64,000 nucleotides of DNA from Symbiobacteriaceae bacterium. Its GTDB lineage: Bacteria > Bacillota > Sulfobacillia > Symbiobacteriales > Symbiobacteriaceae. The translations under genes were made by a program, and so were the position numbers. The stretch lies in assembly GCA_029239785.1 (NCBI GenBank), contig JARBUG010000007.1:1-64000 (forward strand). The letters run 5' to 3'. Shown in pieces: positions 8,868 to 16,511 of the stretch. Position 1 is the stretch's first letter. Each line of letters opens with the position of its first letter. Under the pieces are notes generated by a model. The model did no database searches and was not told the DNA's origin. It saw nothing but the letters and a program-made list of their open reading frames with translations.

Positions 8868-9617
8868 CTAACCTAAATAGGCCCGCATTTTCGCGATCCG
8901 ATCCATGTACGCCGCCCGCACCCGCCGATTGTGGTCGGATGCGCCCTCAAGGTTGCCGCTGCGCAGCACGGGCAGGGGGTTCATGCCTGCCGCCGCCAAC
9001 CGCTCCACCACAGCCGCCGTAATCGCCTGCATGATGAAGGCGCCGACGACTGTCGAAGTGGCGCAGGCCATCACGGCGGGCCCCCCCACCGGCAGCACCG
9101 CATCACCGGGCACGCCGCAGTTATCGATCACCACATCCGCCACCTCATACAGGCGCTTCCCGCTCGCGTGGTTCGGCGGCTGGCTGGCCGAATGCGCAAC
9201 CGAGGTTATGGCCGCCACCCGCAGGCCCCGTTCCCGACCATACAAGGCGGCCTCCACCGGCACCGCATTCCGCCCCGAATTCGAAATCACAATCAGCAAA
9301 TCGCCCGGCGAAAGCGGCTCCAACTCCATCAACCGCTGGACATACCCCGGCAGCCGCTCCAGCGAGCTGGACCGCTGCACGCCCTCATGCAACATCAGCG
9401 ACGGCTCCAAAATCGCATTCGCCAGCACCAGGCCGCCGGCCCGGTCGAACATCTCCTCGGCAATCATGTGCGAATGGCCCGTGCCAATGGCATGCATCAG
9501 GCCACCGCCCAAAATCGCCTCCGCCCCCAGGCGCCCGGCCTCGGCGATTGCCGCGCCCTGCGTCTCCATCACCTTTGACAGCATGCCGGTGACGGCGGTG
9601 TAGTATGCGCCAATCAT
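8868..9617 (-). CDS. SIS-domain protein (UPF0309-type), first-listed of a tandem pair
   Basis: A 249-residue SIS (sugar isomerase) domain protein. The conserved core is visible as IGTGHSHMIAEE (phosphosugar contact) and ISNSGRNAVPVEAA. The residues DNCGVPGDA and the C-terminal NLEGASDHN match the UPF0309 group, whose members resemble phosphosugar isomerases but lack a general assigned substrate. Its ATG overlaps the stop of the neighbouring SIS gene by 4 bp, so the two are translationally coupled. It may perform the isomerase or deaminase step that NagB would normally supply, since no NagB is present in the locus. Confidence 0.8.
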   Translation of the reverse strand: MIGAYYTAVTGMLSKVMETQGAAIAEAGRLGAEAILGGGLMHAIGTGHSHMIAEEMFDRAGGLVLANAILEPSLMLHEGVQRSSSLERLPGYVQRLMELEPLSPGDLLIVISNSGRNAVPVEAALYGRERGLRVAAITSVAHSASQPPNHASGKRLYEVADVVIDNCGVPGDAVLPVGGPAVMACATSTVVGAFIMQAITAAVVERLAAAGMNPLPVLRSGNLEGASDHNRRVRAAYMDRIAKMRAYLG

Positions 9618-10375
9618 GCGCCCACCCCACCGCCGATGCGGCCCGCATACTTCTTCCGCAGCGCCTCATTATGCGCATCGCCGCCATCGACGTTGGCGCT
9701 GATCAGCACGGGAATCTCGGCGCCCGCACGCTGCAGGCACCCGATGATCTCCGCCGTCAGCCCCTGGGCGATCAGGGCGCCCGTAATCGACGACACGGCG
9801 CAAACCTGATAATCCTGACCCTCAACGGCCAGTGCCGCGTCCCCGTACGGACCGCAATTGTCGATGACGATATCGGCAATCTCATACAGCTTCTTCCCGC
9901 TGGGATGCCGCGACGTCACCTGCGTCGTATGCGCCAGCGACGTGACGACGATCAGGGGATGGCCGTGCCGCTTCACCCGCATCGCCATCTCCACGGTGGA
10001 CCCGTTCCGGCCGGAGTTCGACACGATGATAAACGCATCCGTCGGGCGGATGTCGTACTGGGCCAACACCAGCTTGGCGGTCTCCGGGTCACGCTCCAGC
10101 TCAGGGCTGTGCCACAGCGACATGGGCAGCACCTGGCGCAGGAAGAGCAACTCCATATCGATGGCGTTCGCCGGCACGAGGCCGCCCGCCCGGCTGGCCA
10201 TCTCCATGGCGAAGGCCTTCGAGTGCCCGGTGCCAAAGACCTGAATCACACCATCTTGCATGATGGCGTTGGCAAGCAGTTCGCCCGCCTTGCGGATCTG
10301 CTCCATCTGGGTTGCTTCGAGCTTGGCAATCGCGGCCTGTGCTTCTGCAAAGAGAGCCGGTGCGGAAATTGGCAT
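9614..10375 (-). CDS. SIS-domain protein (UPF0309-type), paralogue of the neighbouring gene
   Basis: A 253-residue SIS-domain protein with FGTGHSKAFAMEM, VSNSGRNGSTVEMAM, SLAHTTQVTSRHPSGKK and DNCGPYGDAAL, the same layout as the gene at 8868. The two proteins clearly derive from one ancestor but have diverged, so they may form a heteromer or act on different intermediates. GAGAGGAG precedes its ATG; nagA ends 27 bp upstream. A role in phosphorylated amino-sugar isomerisation is inferred from domain and context. Confidence 0.8.
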   Translation of the reverse strand: MPISAPALFAEAQAAIAKLEATQMEQIRKAGELLANAIMQDGVIQVFGTGHSKAFAMEMASRAGGLVPANAIDMELLFLRQVLPMSLWHSPELERDPETAKLVLAQYDIRPTDAFIIVSNSGRNGSTVEMAMRVKRHGHPLIVVTSLAHTTQVTSRHPSGKKLYEIADIVIDNCGPYGDAALAVEGQDYQVCAVSSITGALIAQGLTAEIIGCLQRAGAEIPVLISANVDGGDAHNEALRKKYAGRIGGGVGA

Positions 10376-10402
10376 GGTGCTTGGCTCCTCTCTCGTGCTT
10401 GC

Positions 10403-11605
10403 TTAGTGGCAGATGCGTGCAGCCAGGAAGGCCGGGTTCAGCACCGGGGCCGGGTCCTCGGGCCGGCGCACAATCTCCCCGCCGATGACGGTGTAGCGCA
10501 CCTGCCAGTCAGCGCTCAGGACAACCAGGTCGGCATCCTTGCCCGGCGCCAGGCTGCCCTTGCGGGCGCCCAGCCCAATCGCCCGGGCCGCAGTCTGCGA
10601 CGTCATGTGAAGCGCGTCCGCCCAGGCGACTCCGAGCCCCTCCACCAAGTTGCGCAGGCCGTCCAACATCAGCTTGGTCGACCCGGCAATCGTCCCGTTG
10701 GCCAGCTTGGAGAAGCCCTGCTCGTCAATGCGTACATCGCGCCCCAGCAGGTGATAATCGCCGGGCGGCATGCCTGCCGCCGGAATCGCGTCCGATATGA
10801 CCGCGACCCGGTCGTACCCCGCCACCCGCAGCAGCACCTTCAGCGCCGCCGGGTGGACGTGCAGGAAGTCGCAAATGACTTCACAGAGCACCCGGTCGTC
10901 GGTCATGTAAGCGCCCAGTGCGCCGGGCTCCCGGTGGTGCAGACCCTTCATGGCGTTGTAGGTGTGATTCGCAATCCGCACCCCGCCGTCGATGGCGTCC
11001 GTGGTCTGGTCGTAGGTCGCATCGGTATGCCCGCCGGCCACGGCCACGCCCCGGGCCACCAGGTGGGCCGACACCTCCAGCGCCCCCGGCAGCTCCGGCG
11101 CCAGCGTCACCCGGCGAATGGTGCCGCCCGACAACGCGATGAGATGATCGACCTCGGCCAAGGACGGCGCCCGGAAGACGCTGGCGTTCATGGCACCTTT
11201 CATGGCGGTGCTGAGATACGGCCCCTCCAGGTGGGCGCCCAGAATACTCGGCGCCGCTGCCATCGCGTCACGAATGGCAACCACGGTCTGCTCCAGCACC
11301 TCGGGCGCCCGGGCCGATGCCGAGGGCAGGAATCCCGTCACGCCAAAGGCGGCCAGGTACGCGGCCAGACTGCCCAACTCAGCGGCCCCCACGCCCTCCA
11401 CCGGCCACCCCCCGGCCCCGTGAATATGCAAATCGATCATCCCAGGGATGATCCGGTCCTCGCCCACGTCGATGCGGGGCACGCCCGACAGCGCTTCCGG
11501 GACGGGACCCTCGCCAATCTCCACAATCCGCCCGTCTTTCACCAGGACAAACCCGTCCACGAGACCCGTTTCACACTGAATCCGTCGACTTACAAAGAGC
11601 TGCAA
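10403..11605 (-). CDS. nagA: N-acetylglucosamine-6-phosphate deacetylase
   Basis: A 400-residue amidohydrolase that removes the acetyl group from N-acetylglucosamine 6-phosphate or a close relative. Diagnostic motifs are GMIDLHIHG (metal-binding HxH), LGAHLEGPY, GHTDATYDQ, NAM.GLHHREPG and the catalytic VISDAI. The TTG at 11605 is favoured because GAGGTGG lies 6 bp upstream; this RBS is inside the end of the ceramidase-like gene, which stops at 11607. A longer start at 11620 is possible. The locus encodes an uptake PTS but no NagB, so the product probably goes to the SIS proteins. The exact N-acyl hexosamine cannot be decided from sequence. Confidence 0.9.
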   Translation of the reverse strand: MQLFVSRRIQCETGLVDGFVLVKDGRIVEIGEGPVPEALSGVPRIDVGEDRIIPGMIDLHIHGAGGWPVEGVGAAELGSLAAYLAAFGVTGFLPSASARAPEVLEQTVVAIRDAMAAAPSILGAHLEGPYLSTAMKGAMNASVFRAPSLAEVDHLIALSGGTIRRVTLAPELPGALEVSAHLVARGVAVAGGHTDATYDQTTDAIDGGVRIANHTYNAMKGLHHREPGALGAYMTDDRVLCEVICDFLHVHPAALKVLLRVAGYDRVAVISDAIPAAGMPPGDYHLLGRDVRIDEQGFSKLANGTIAGSTKLMLDGLRNLVEGLGVAWADALHMTSQTAARAIGLGARKGSLAPGKDADLVVLSADWQVRYTVIGGEIVRRPEDPAPVLNPAFLAARICH

Positions 11606-11606
11606 A

Positions 11607-12887
11607 TCAGCCCACCTCAACTTTCAGTTCACCCAGCAGGGCCAGGGCCGTTTCGACCAGCCGCTCGCCGGACCCCGGCGCCGTGAAGGCCGACAGCGCC
11701 TCGTACCCGCCCCGGGCGAACGACCCCTGGTCGGGCATATAGCCGCAGTAGCCGTTGGCATAGCCGATGACCAGGGTGGTGGCAAACGGCGACCGGCGCC
11801 GAATCTCCATGCCCAGGGCGGAGAACGGCTCGCAGGCGAGCCCGACCAGCGCCACGTCCCGCCCGAGGCGGGCCACCTGGACTTCGGCATCAAGTTCGAG
11901 CTTATCCTGCCAGCCGGCCCGGTCCCGGGCAATGCGGGCGCCCTGCAGCGCAGTCTCGGCAATGCGAACCTCCCCGGGCGAAGCGCCGGCCGCGCGCACC
12001 GCAGCCAGCCGGGCTTCGGCCGCGGCAATCGCCGCCTCCGCCTCGGCCTGCGCAGGCATGGCCTGCGGCTCCAACCTCACCACCCGGCTCCTGACCCCGA
12101 CAGCGTCGGCGCCAGCCTCACCCGACGGCAAGTTCCCCAGCAACTCCAACGCCTTCCCGGCCAGTAGCGAACCAAACCGCTCCACCTCAGCAAACGACTG
12201 CTCCCGCCGCACAAACCGGGCGCTCACATCGCCCGCGGCGCCCTGCGCAAACCCAATCCAGACCGGGTACCCCAGCGCCCGCCCCAACATCGCGACCGCT
12301 GCCCCCGGCCAATCCGCACTGACCAGCAAGTTCTCCGGCCCCATCACCGTGGGATGGCACCCGTAGTTTAGCAACACGGCCTTCAGCCGCCCGCCGCCCC
12401 GCACGGCCAACAGCCGCACCGACGGATCATGCGGCAGCAAAGGATCCGTCCGGTTCGCCCCCAGCCCGGCAACCTCACCTACGGCCCCCGCCACCTCGGC
12501 CTCACCCAGGTCGGCGCACGCCTGAATCACGCTGCTGGCCAGTTGCAGCGGCAGCCACGCCACATACTCCGCAGGCGGCTCGCCAAACATCAGAATCCGG
12601 GTCGAAGGCCCCGAGTGCGTATGCGACGCCGCCAGCATCAGCCGCTCCGGTGCGATCCCCGTCGCGGCCGCCACCAGCCCCCGCACCCGCTCCACCACGT
12701 GTCGGTCGAAATTCAGCAAATCACACGTAATCAGCCCAAACCTTTCCCCATGCGCCTCAAACACCAGCGACCGGACATACAGGTCATCGTGCACCCCGAC
12801 TGCCGGCCCTTTGCGCGCGCCATACCCGCCCATCGCCGTCGGGATGGGCGGGGTAACCACGCCAATATGGCAACCAACTTTCAGCAC
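11607..12887 (-). CDS. Neutral/alkaline ceramidase-like N-acyl hydrolase, cytoplasmic
   Basis: A 426-residue protein with hallmarks of the neutral ceramidase N-terminal (zinc amidase) domain: AASHTHSGP (about 96-104), NYGCHPTVMGPEN, SADWPGAA and GFAQGAAGDVSA. There is no signal peptide, unlike secreted true ceramidases, and it is shorter because the C-terminal Ig-like domain is missing. The GTG start shares its G with the TAG stop of the IIB gene (TAGTG) and has AGAAGGGG 5-6 bp upstream, so the two are tightly coupled. In a PTS/NagA locus it more probably cleaves an N-acyl group from a phosphorylated amino sugar than a sphingolipid. That substrate is an inference. Confidence 0.75.
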   Translation of the reverse strand: MLKVGCHIGVVTPPIPTAMGGYGARKGPAVGVHDDLYVRSLVFEAHGERFGLITCDLLNFDRHVVERVRGLVAAATGIAPERLMLAASHTHSGPSTRILMFGEPPAEYVAWLPLQLASSVIQACADLGEAEVAGAVGEVAGLGANRTDPLLPHDPSVRLLAVRGGGRLKAVLLNYGCHPTVMGPENLLVSADWPGAAVAMLGRALGYPVWIGFAQGAAGDVSARFVRREQSFAEVERFGSLLAGKALELLGNLPSGEAGADAVGVRSRVVRLEPQAMPAQAEAEAAIAAAEARLAAVRAAGASPGEVRIAETALQGARIARDRAGWQDKLELDAEVQVARLGRDVALVGLACEPFSALGMEIRRRSPFATTLVIGYANGYCGYMPDQGSFARGGYEALSAFTAPGSGERLVETALALLGELKVEVG

Positions 12888-13378
12888 TATAGCCCCTTCT
12901 TTGTCAGGAGGTCGAGGAAGTTCGACTTGCCTTCCGAGGGCACCATGCGATACGTCAAAAAGTAGCCCCGCCCGGCGATGTCCCGGTACATGACCGCATC
13001 CTGCTTCGTCACAGCACAGCTCTTCGTTACCATCTGAAACTCGGTGCCGGGAATCGGCGCCTGGTTGCCCACGTTGATCTCGTCGGGCTTCAGCCCGCCG
13101 TCCAGCAGGGCGACGGCATCCGCCGGGAACTTCGCGATCACGAATATGCGCTCCTGCGCCGCCTCCGGCGACATGCAGGCCGCCAGCGTATCCGCCACCG
13201 AAAGCACCGAGCACTTCACGCCCCGGGCGGCGGCCGGCAGCATGATCTTCTGAATCGGGTCCACCGAAACCTTATCATTACAGACGATCATATGATCAGC
13301 GTTCAGGTTGCTCGCCCACGTAACAGTGACCTGACCGTGAATCAGTCGATTATCGATGCGCATATGCACAACCGGCAC
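12887..13378 (-). CDS. PTS mannose-family IIB component
   Basis: A 163-residue cytoplasmic phosphocarrier that takes phosphate from IIA and passes it to the sugar during transport. The N-terminal RIDNRLIHGQV contains the active-site histidine (His14) typical of the mannose/fructose/sorbose IIB family. The GTG start at 13378 has AGGAGGGG 7 bp upstream. It follows IIA by 11 bp and overlaps the ceramidase-like gene by one base. Family membership is clear; sugar specificity (an N-acyl hexosamine) is inferred from nagA downstream. Confidence 0.9.
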   Translation of the reverse strand: MPVVHMRIDNRLIHGQVTVTWASNLNADHMIVCNDKVSVDPIQKIMLPAAARGVKCSVLSVADTLAACMSPEAAQERIFVIAKFPADAVALLDGGLKPDEINVGNQAPIPGTEFQMVTKSCAVTKQDAVMYRDIAGRGYFLTYRMVPSEGKSNFLDLLTKKGL

Positions 13379-13389
13379 AACAACCCCTC

Positions 13390-13785
13390 CTAGTTCGAGA
13401 TCATATCCGCCAACCGGAGCGGTGCCGCGGCACCCGCCTGCATGGCGGTCGCCACCAGCGCAGGCAAGTCGCTGTCCGCCCGGAAGCTAAGCACCTCAAG
13501 TACCATGGGCAGGCTGGCGCCGCAAACCACCTCAACCGTCGGCCCCAGCACATACGCCGCCGTATTGGCCGGGCTCCCGCCGAACAGGTCGGCCAGCACC
13601 AACACGCCCTGCCCCTGATCAACCGCCTGGACCAACCGCTTCAGTTCATCACAAAAGCGATCCATGTCCTGCGCCGGTTCCAGCCCCAGCACGGCCAGGG
13701 CCGCCTGGGGTCCCATAATCATCTCCGCGGCCTGCCTGAGGCCGTCTGCCAGGGGTCCGTGGCTGACCAGAACGAGGCCAATCAC
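13390..13785 (-). CDS. PTS mannose-family IIA component
   Basis: A 131-residue EIIA-Man domain that accepts phosphate from HPr. VIGLVLVSHGPLADGL holds the active-site histidine (His9), and LADLFGGSPANTA is the second conserved segment. The GTG at 13785 is preferred to an upstream ATG at 13806. It has GGGGGAGG 5 bp ahead and gives the usual short EIIA-Man N-terminus. IIA is a separate protein here, not fused to IIB. It lies 65 bp after IID. Confidence 0.9.
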   Translation of the reverse strand: MIGLVLVSHGPLADGLRQAAEMIMGPQAALAVLGLEPAQDMDRFCDELKRLVQAVDQGQGVLVLADLFGGSPANTAAYVLGPTVEVVCGASLPMVLEVLSFRADSDLPALVATAMQAGAAAPLRLADMISN

Positions 13786-13850
13786 CAGGACCTCCCCCTC
13801 TCCCATGTGGTAGAAGGGCGGGAGCTTTTCTGGCCCCCGCCCCGCAGCAG

Positions 13851-14702
13851 CTACATGATCTTCAGGAAGCTCAGCGCAAACGCCAGGATGGTCAAATAGA
13901 GCAGGACCATCATCGGCGACTGCTTCCGGCTCTTCAGCAGCCAGTAAGCAAAGCCGACCACCAGCAGCGGAATCATGTACGGCAGCAACTGATCGAGGGC
14001 GGGCTGCAGTTCGACGACCTTCTCGGTCGCCTTGCCGTCCACCGTAACGGACTGGGCGAACTTTACGGTCGTAACCAGCCTGGACATGATGCTGGGCACG
14101 AAGCCGCCCACCACGACCAGACCCATAATCGTCGCACCTTCGGTCAGCTTGTCCAGTGCGCCGCCGGCCACCTGATGCACCAGGCCGACGCCCTGCTTAT
14201 AGCCCCACCAGAACTCGGGGAACTTCTGCCAGAACCAGAAGAGGCCGAAGGCCAGCATAATGAAGAATCCGGCCCAGCTCCCGCTCAAAGCAAACGAGGC
14301 TGCCAGCACGGCGATGATCGGGCGGAGCAGAATCGCCATAATCGTATCGCCGATGCCGGCGAACGGGCCCATCAGGGCGACCTTCAGGCTGTCGCCCATT
14401 TCGCCCTGGGTCTGCTCTTCCATGGCGCACGAGGCGCCGAAGATGACCGGCGAGCCCACGGCGGGGTTGGTGTTGTAGAAGACCAGATGCCGCTGCATCG
14501 AGGCGACCAGCTCTTCCTGGGTCTTCGCCCGGCGCTGCAGAATGGGCATAATCGACCACAGGTAGCCCAGCGCCTGCATCCGTTCGTAGTTCCAGGACCA
14601 CTGCAGGGTCACGTTATGCCGCCACGCCGCCTTGGACAGATCCGCCTTGGTAACCGGGCCGTACTCGGGCAGTACCTTCTCCGTCTTCTGCGGGCTAGCC
14701 AC
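13851..14702 (-). CDS. PTS mannose-family IID membrane component
   Basis: A 283-residue membrane subunit that forms the sugar channel together with IIC. The N-terminus has the family features WNYERMQALGY and RHLVFYNTNP; GPFAGIGDTI and several hydrophobic helices follow, the last ending the protein. The GTG start at 14702 overlaps the end of IIC by 8 bp and has AAGGGAG upstream. Confidence 0.92.
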   Translation of the reverse strand: MASPQKTEKVLPEYGPVTKADLSKAAWRHNVTLQWSWNYERMQALGYLWSIMPILQRRAKTQEELVASMQRHLVFYNTNPAVGSPVIFGASCAMEEQTQGEMGDSLKVALMGPFAGIGDTIMAILLRPIIAVLAASFALSGSWAGFFIMLAFGLFWFWQKFPEFWWGYKQGVGLVHQVAGGALDKLTEGATIMGLVVVGGFVPSIMSRLVTTVKFAQSVTVDGKATEKVVELQPALDQLLPYMIPLLVVGFAYWLLKSRKQSPMMVLLYLTILAFALSFLKIM

Positions 14703-15438
14703 GGTTCGCCACTCCCTTCACATTGATGTAAAGGAAGCCGACAGCAGCCGCCATCAGGGCGATGCCGACCATCGGCATCTTCAGGTACGCAAAGAGCACG
14801 TAACCGATGACCGCGAACGGCCAGTACTTCTTGACGGGCATCATGGTCAGCAGGAGGGCAAAGCCCAGGGCCGGCAGCATCGCGCCGGTCAGCCGCATCG
14901 CCTTCATGAAGGCGTCGGGCATCCACTCGATAAACTTCGTGACCGGCTCGGCGCCCAGCCAGATGGCCAGGAAGACAGGCACAGCACGGGTCAGGCCCCA
15001 GGGCAGATGGCCCCACAGGTGCCAGCGGGTCACGGCCTTCACATCGCCACGGGCGACGGCCTTGTCGGCGCCGTGAATGAACAGGGTCGTGGTCGCACGG
15101 CCCAGCACGTCGAGCTGCGTCATCAGCAGGGCGGCCGGCACGGCAACCGCGAGACCGCCTTCCAGGCCAACGCCGGGCAGGGCGCCGAACGCGGTGCCCA
15201 AAATGGCGCCGGTCATAAAGTCAGGAATTGTCGCTCCACCATACGTCCACATGCCAAGAGACATCAATGTGAGTGTCGCGCCGATGGTAAAGCCCATCTG
15301 CACGTCGCCGACAATCAAACCCGTGATCGTACCGACGATAATCGATTCATGCCACATCAGGCTTGGACCAAGGTTCGCAAGGATGCATACATAGGCCAAG
15401 ATGGCTAGCACGAGTGCCATTCCGATCCCGTACGACAA
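14695..15438 (-). CDS. PTS mannose-family IIC membrane component
   Basis: A 247-residue integral membrane protein that binds and translocates the sugar with IID. It is almost entirely hydrophobic helices, with the family segment GLIVGDVQMGFTIGATLTLM near residues 40-60. The TTG start at 15438 has AGGAGG about 6 bp upstream. It is the first transport gene after the GntR regulator; a 7-bp inverted repeat lies just ahead of its ribosome binding site and may control it. Confidence 0.92.
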   Translation of the reverse strand: MSYGIGMALVLAILAYVCILANLGPSLMWHESIIVGTITGLIVGDVQMGFTIGATLTLMSLGMWTYGGATIPDFMTGAILGTAFGALPGVGLEGGLAVAVPAALLMTQLDVLGRATTTLFIHGADKAVARGDVKAVTRWHLWGHLPWGLTRAVPVFLAIWLGAEPVTKFIEWMPDAFMKAMRLTGAMLPALGFALLLTMMPVKKYWPFAVIGYVLFAYLKMPMVGIALMAAAVGFLYINVKGVANRG

Positions 15439-15451
15439 AGCAATCCTCCTC

Positions 15452-15472
15452 TTTCAATGGACAGGATTGAAA
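15452..15472. promoter_or_regulatory. Inverted repeat in the leader of the PTS operon
   Basis: TTTCAAT (15452-15458) and ATTGAAA (15466-15472) form a perfect 7-bp inverted repeat with a 7-bp spacer. It lies immediately upstream of the AGGAGG of the IIC gene. It could be an operator or an RNA hairpin near the ribosome binding site; the sequence does not decide. Confidence 0.4.
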
Positions 15473-15569
15473 TCGTCTCATCCGGGTCGAATCCCTTGCG
15501 CGAGTGGAGCGCTACCCTCCTTTCATCCCCCATGGCGATATGGCAACAGGGCAGTTGCGGGGCCCTGTG

Positions 15570-16325
15570 TTACCCGTTCTTCCGGTCCCGAACCACCAGC
15601 ACCTCAATGCGGTCTGTCCGATAGTAGTCACGGGCCAGCACGACCGGCCGGTCCTTGCGGTCGTACACCGTCTCCTCGCACAGGAGCAGCGGTGCGCCGG
15701 GAGCCACGTCCAGCCGCTTCGCCGCCTCCCGGGGCGCCCCCACGGCATACAGCCGGGTGTGGGTATAATCGACCTCGGCGCCGGCCTCCCGCAACAGGTC
15801 AAACAGCGAACCGTCGGTGAGCCGCTCCTCCCAGTGCAGTTGGTCGAGCAGACGCAGCGGTACGGCGTCAAGCGTATAGGCGACGGGGTGACCGTCGGCC
15901 CGGCGGGTGCGTTCAATAACGGCCACGGGCTCCTCCGCCGGGAGGGAGGCGCCCGGGCGGCCCGGGCCGATCGCCTCACCAAGCCGCGACCGGGAGAGCC
16001 GCACCTCCGTAGTGCTGGGCGTATAGCCCTGTTTGCGAATCGCTTCCGTAATGCTGTAGAGGGTATTGATGCCAACATGGGGCAGCGCCTCGCCCGCCCG
16101 CACAAAGGTCCCCTGACCCCGGATGGCGACCACGATGCCGTCCTGCTCCAGCACCCGCAAGGCTTCCCGCACCGTCGCCCGGCTCACGGCGTGGCGCCGC
16201 GCCAGGTCTGGCTCCGAAGGCAAGCGCTCGCCCGGGGGCCATACGCCGCTCAACACCGCCTGGCGAATCTCCTCAGCCACTTGCCGATACAAGGGTTGCC
16301 GGTTGCGAGTGGCCGTTGCCATCAT
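15570..16325 (-). CDS. GntR/HutC-family regulator with UTRA domain (NagR/DasR-like)
   Basis: A 251-residue regulator. The N-terminal GntR winged helix (PLYRQVAEEIRQAV...GERLPSEPDLARRHAVSR) is followed by a UTRA ligand-binding domain. That domain has the usual late segments PLLLCEETVYDR and VLARDYYRTDR. UTRA domains of the NagR/DasR branch bind amino-sugar phosphates, which fits nagA and the PTS downstream. Two ATGs are adjacent at 16325 and 16322. The promoter region has a near-match to the DasR/NagR operator, suggesting autoregulation and control of the locus. Whether it represses or activates cannot be read from sequence. Confidence 0.85.
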   Translation of the reverse strand: MMATATRNRQPLYRQVAEEIRQAVLSGVWPPGERLPSEPDLARRHAVSRATVREALRVLEQDGIVVAIRGQGTFVRAGEALPHVGINTLYSITEAIRKQGYTPSTTEVRLSRSRLGEAIGPGRPGASLPAEEPVAVIERTRRADGHPVAYTLDAVPLRLLDQLHWEERLTDGSLFDLLREAGAEVDYTHTRLYAVGAPREAAKRLDVAPGAPLLLCEETVYDRKDRPVVLARDYYRTDRIEVLVVRDRKNG

Positions 16326-16335
16326 GCATCCCTCT

Positions 16336-16409
16336 TGTCAGACATCTGAGTTGTCTAGACCAGCGAATTCTACGGCAATCTGAAGATTCCCTTCTAGATA
16401 AGTCTGACT
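16336..16409 (-). promoter_or_regulatory. Operator cluster upstream of the GntR gene, including a dre-like site
   Basis: TTGTCTAGACCAG (16351-16363) differs by one base from the core of the DasR/NagR-type operator TGGTCTAGACCA. A second, weaker site CTTCTAGATAAG lies at 16391-16402. Odd-centred palindromes TGTCAGACA (16336-16344) and AGTCTGACT (16401-16409) flank them. All lie within 90 bp of the GntR start codon. Binding by the GntR protein is inferred. Confidence 0.5.
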
Positions 16410-16448
16410 GTAATGTTATTGTTAATATTTTGTTGCCGTTATCACATG

Positions 16449-16491
16449 GATCAAGCGCCAGAAGCCCCTTGGGGGCTCCTGACGCTTGATC
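16449..16491 (-). terminator. Stem-loop after the osmoprotectant operon
   Basis: Outer 9-bp stem (16449-16457 with 16483-16491) continues into an inner stem closed by AGCCCC/GGGGCT, with one internal mismatch. It lies 21 bp after the stop of the binding-protein gene. There is no clear T-tract, so it could be an mRNA-stabilising hairpin instead of a strong terminator. Confidence 0.5.
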
Positions 16492-16511
16492 ATTGATGCA
16501 GCCGTATGGTT

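Noticed and set aside
9605-11686. A long plus-strand open frame across the SIS and nagA genes
   Set aside because: It spans several well-supported minus-strand genes and has no recognisable domain or ribosome binding site.
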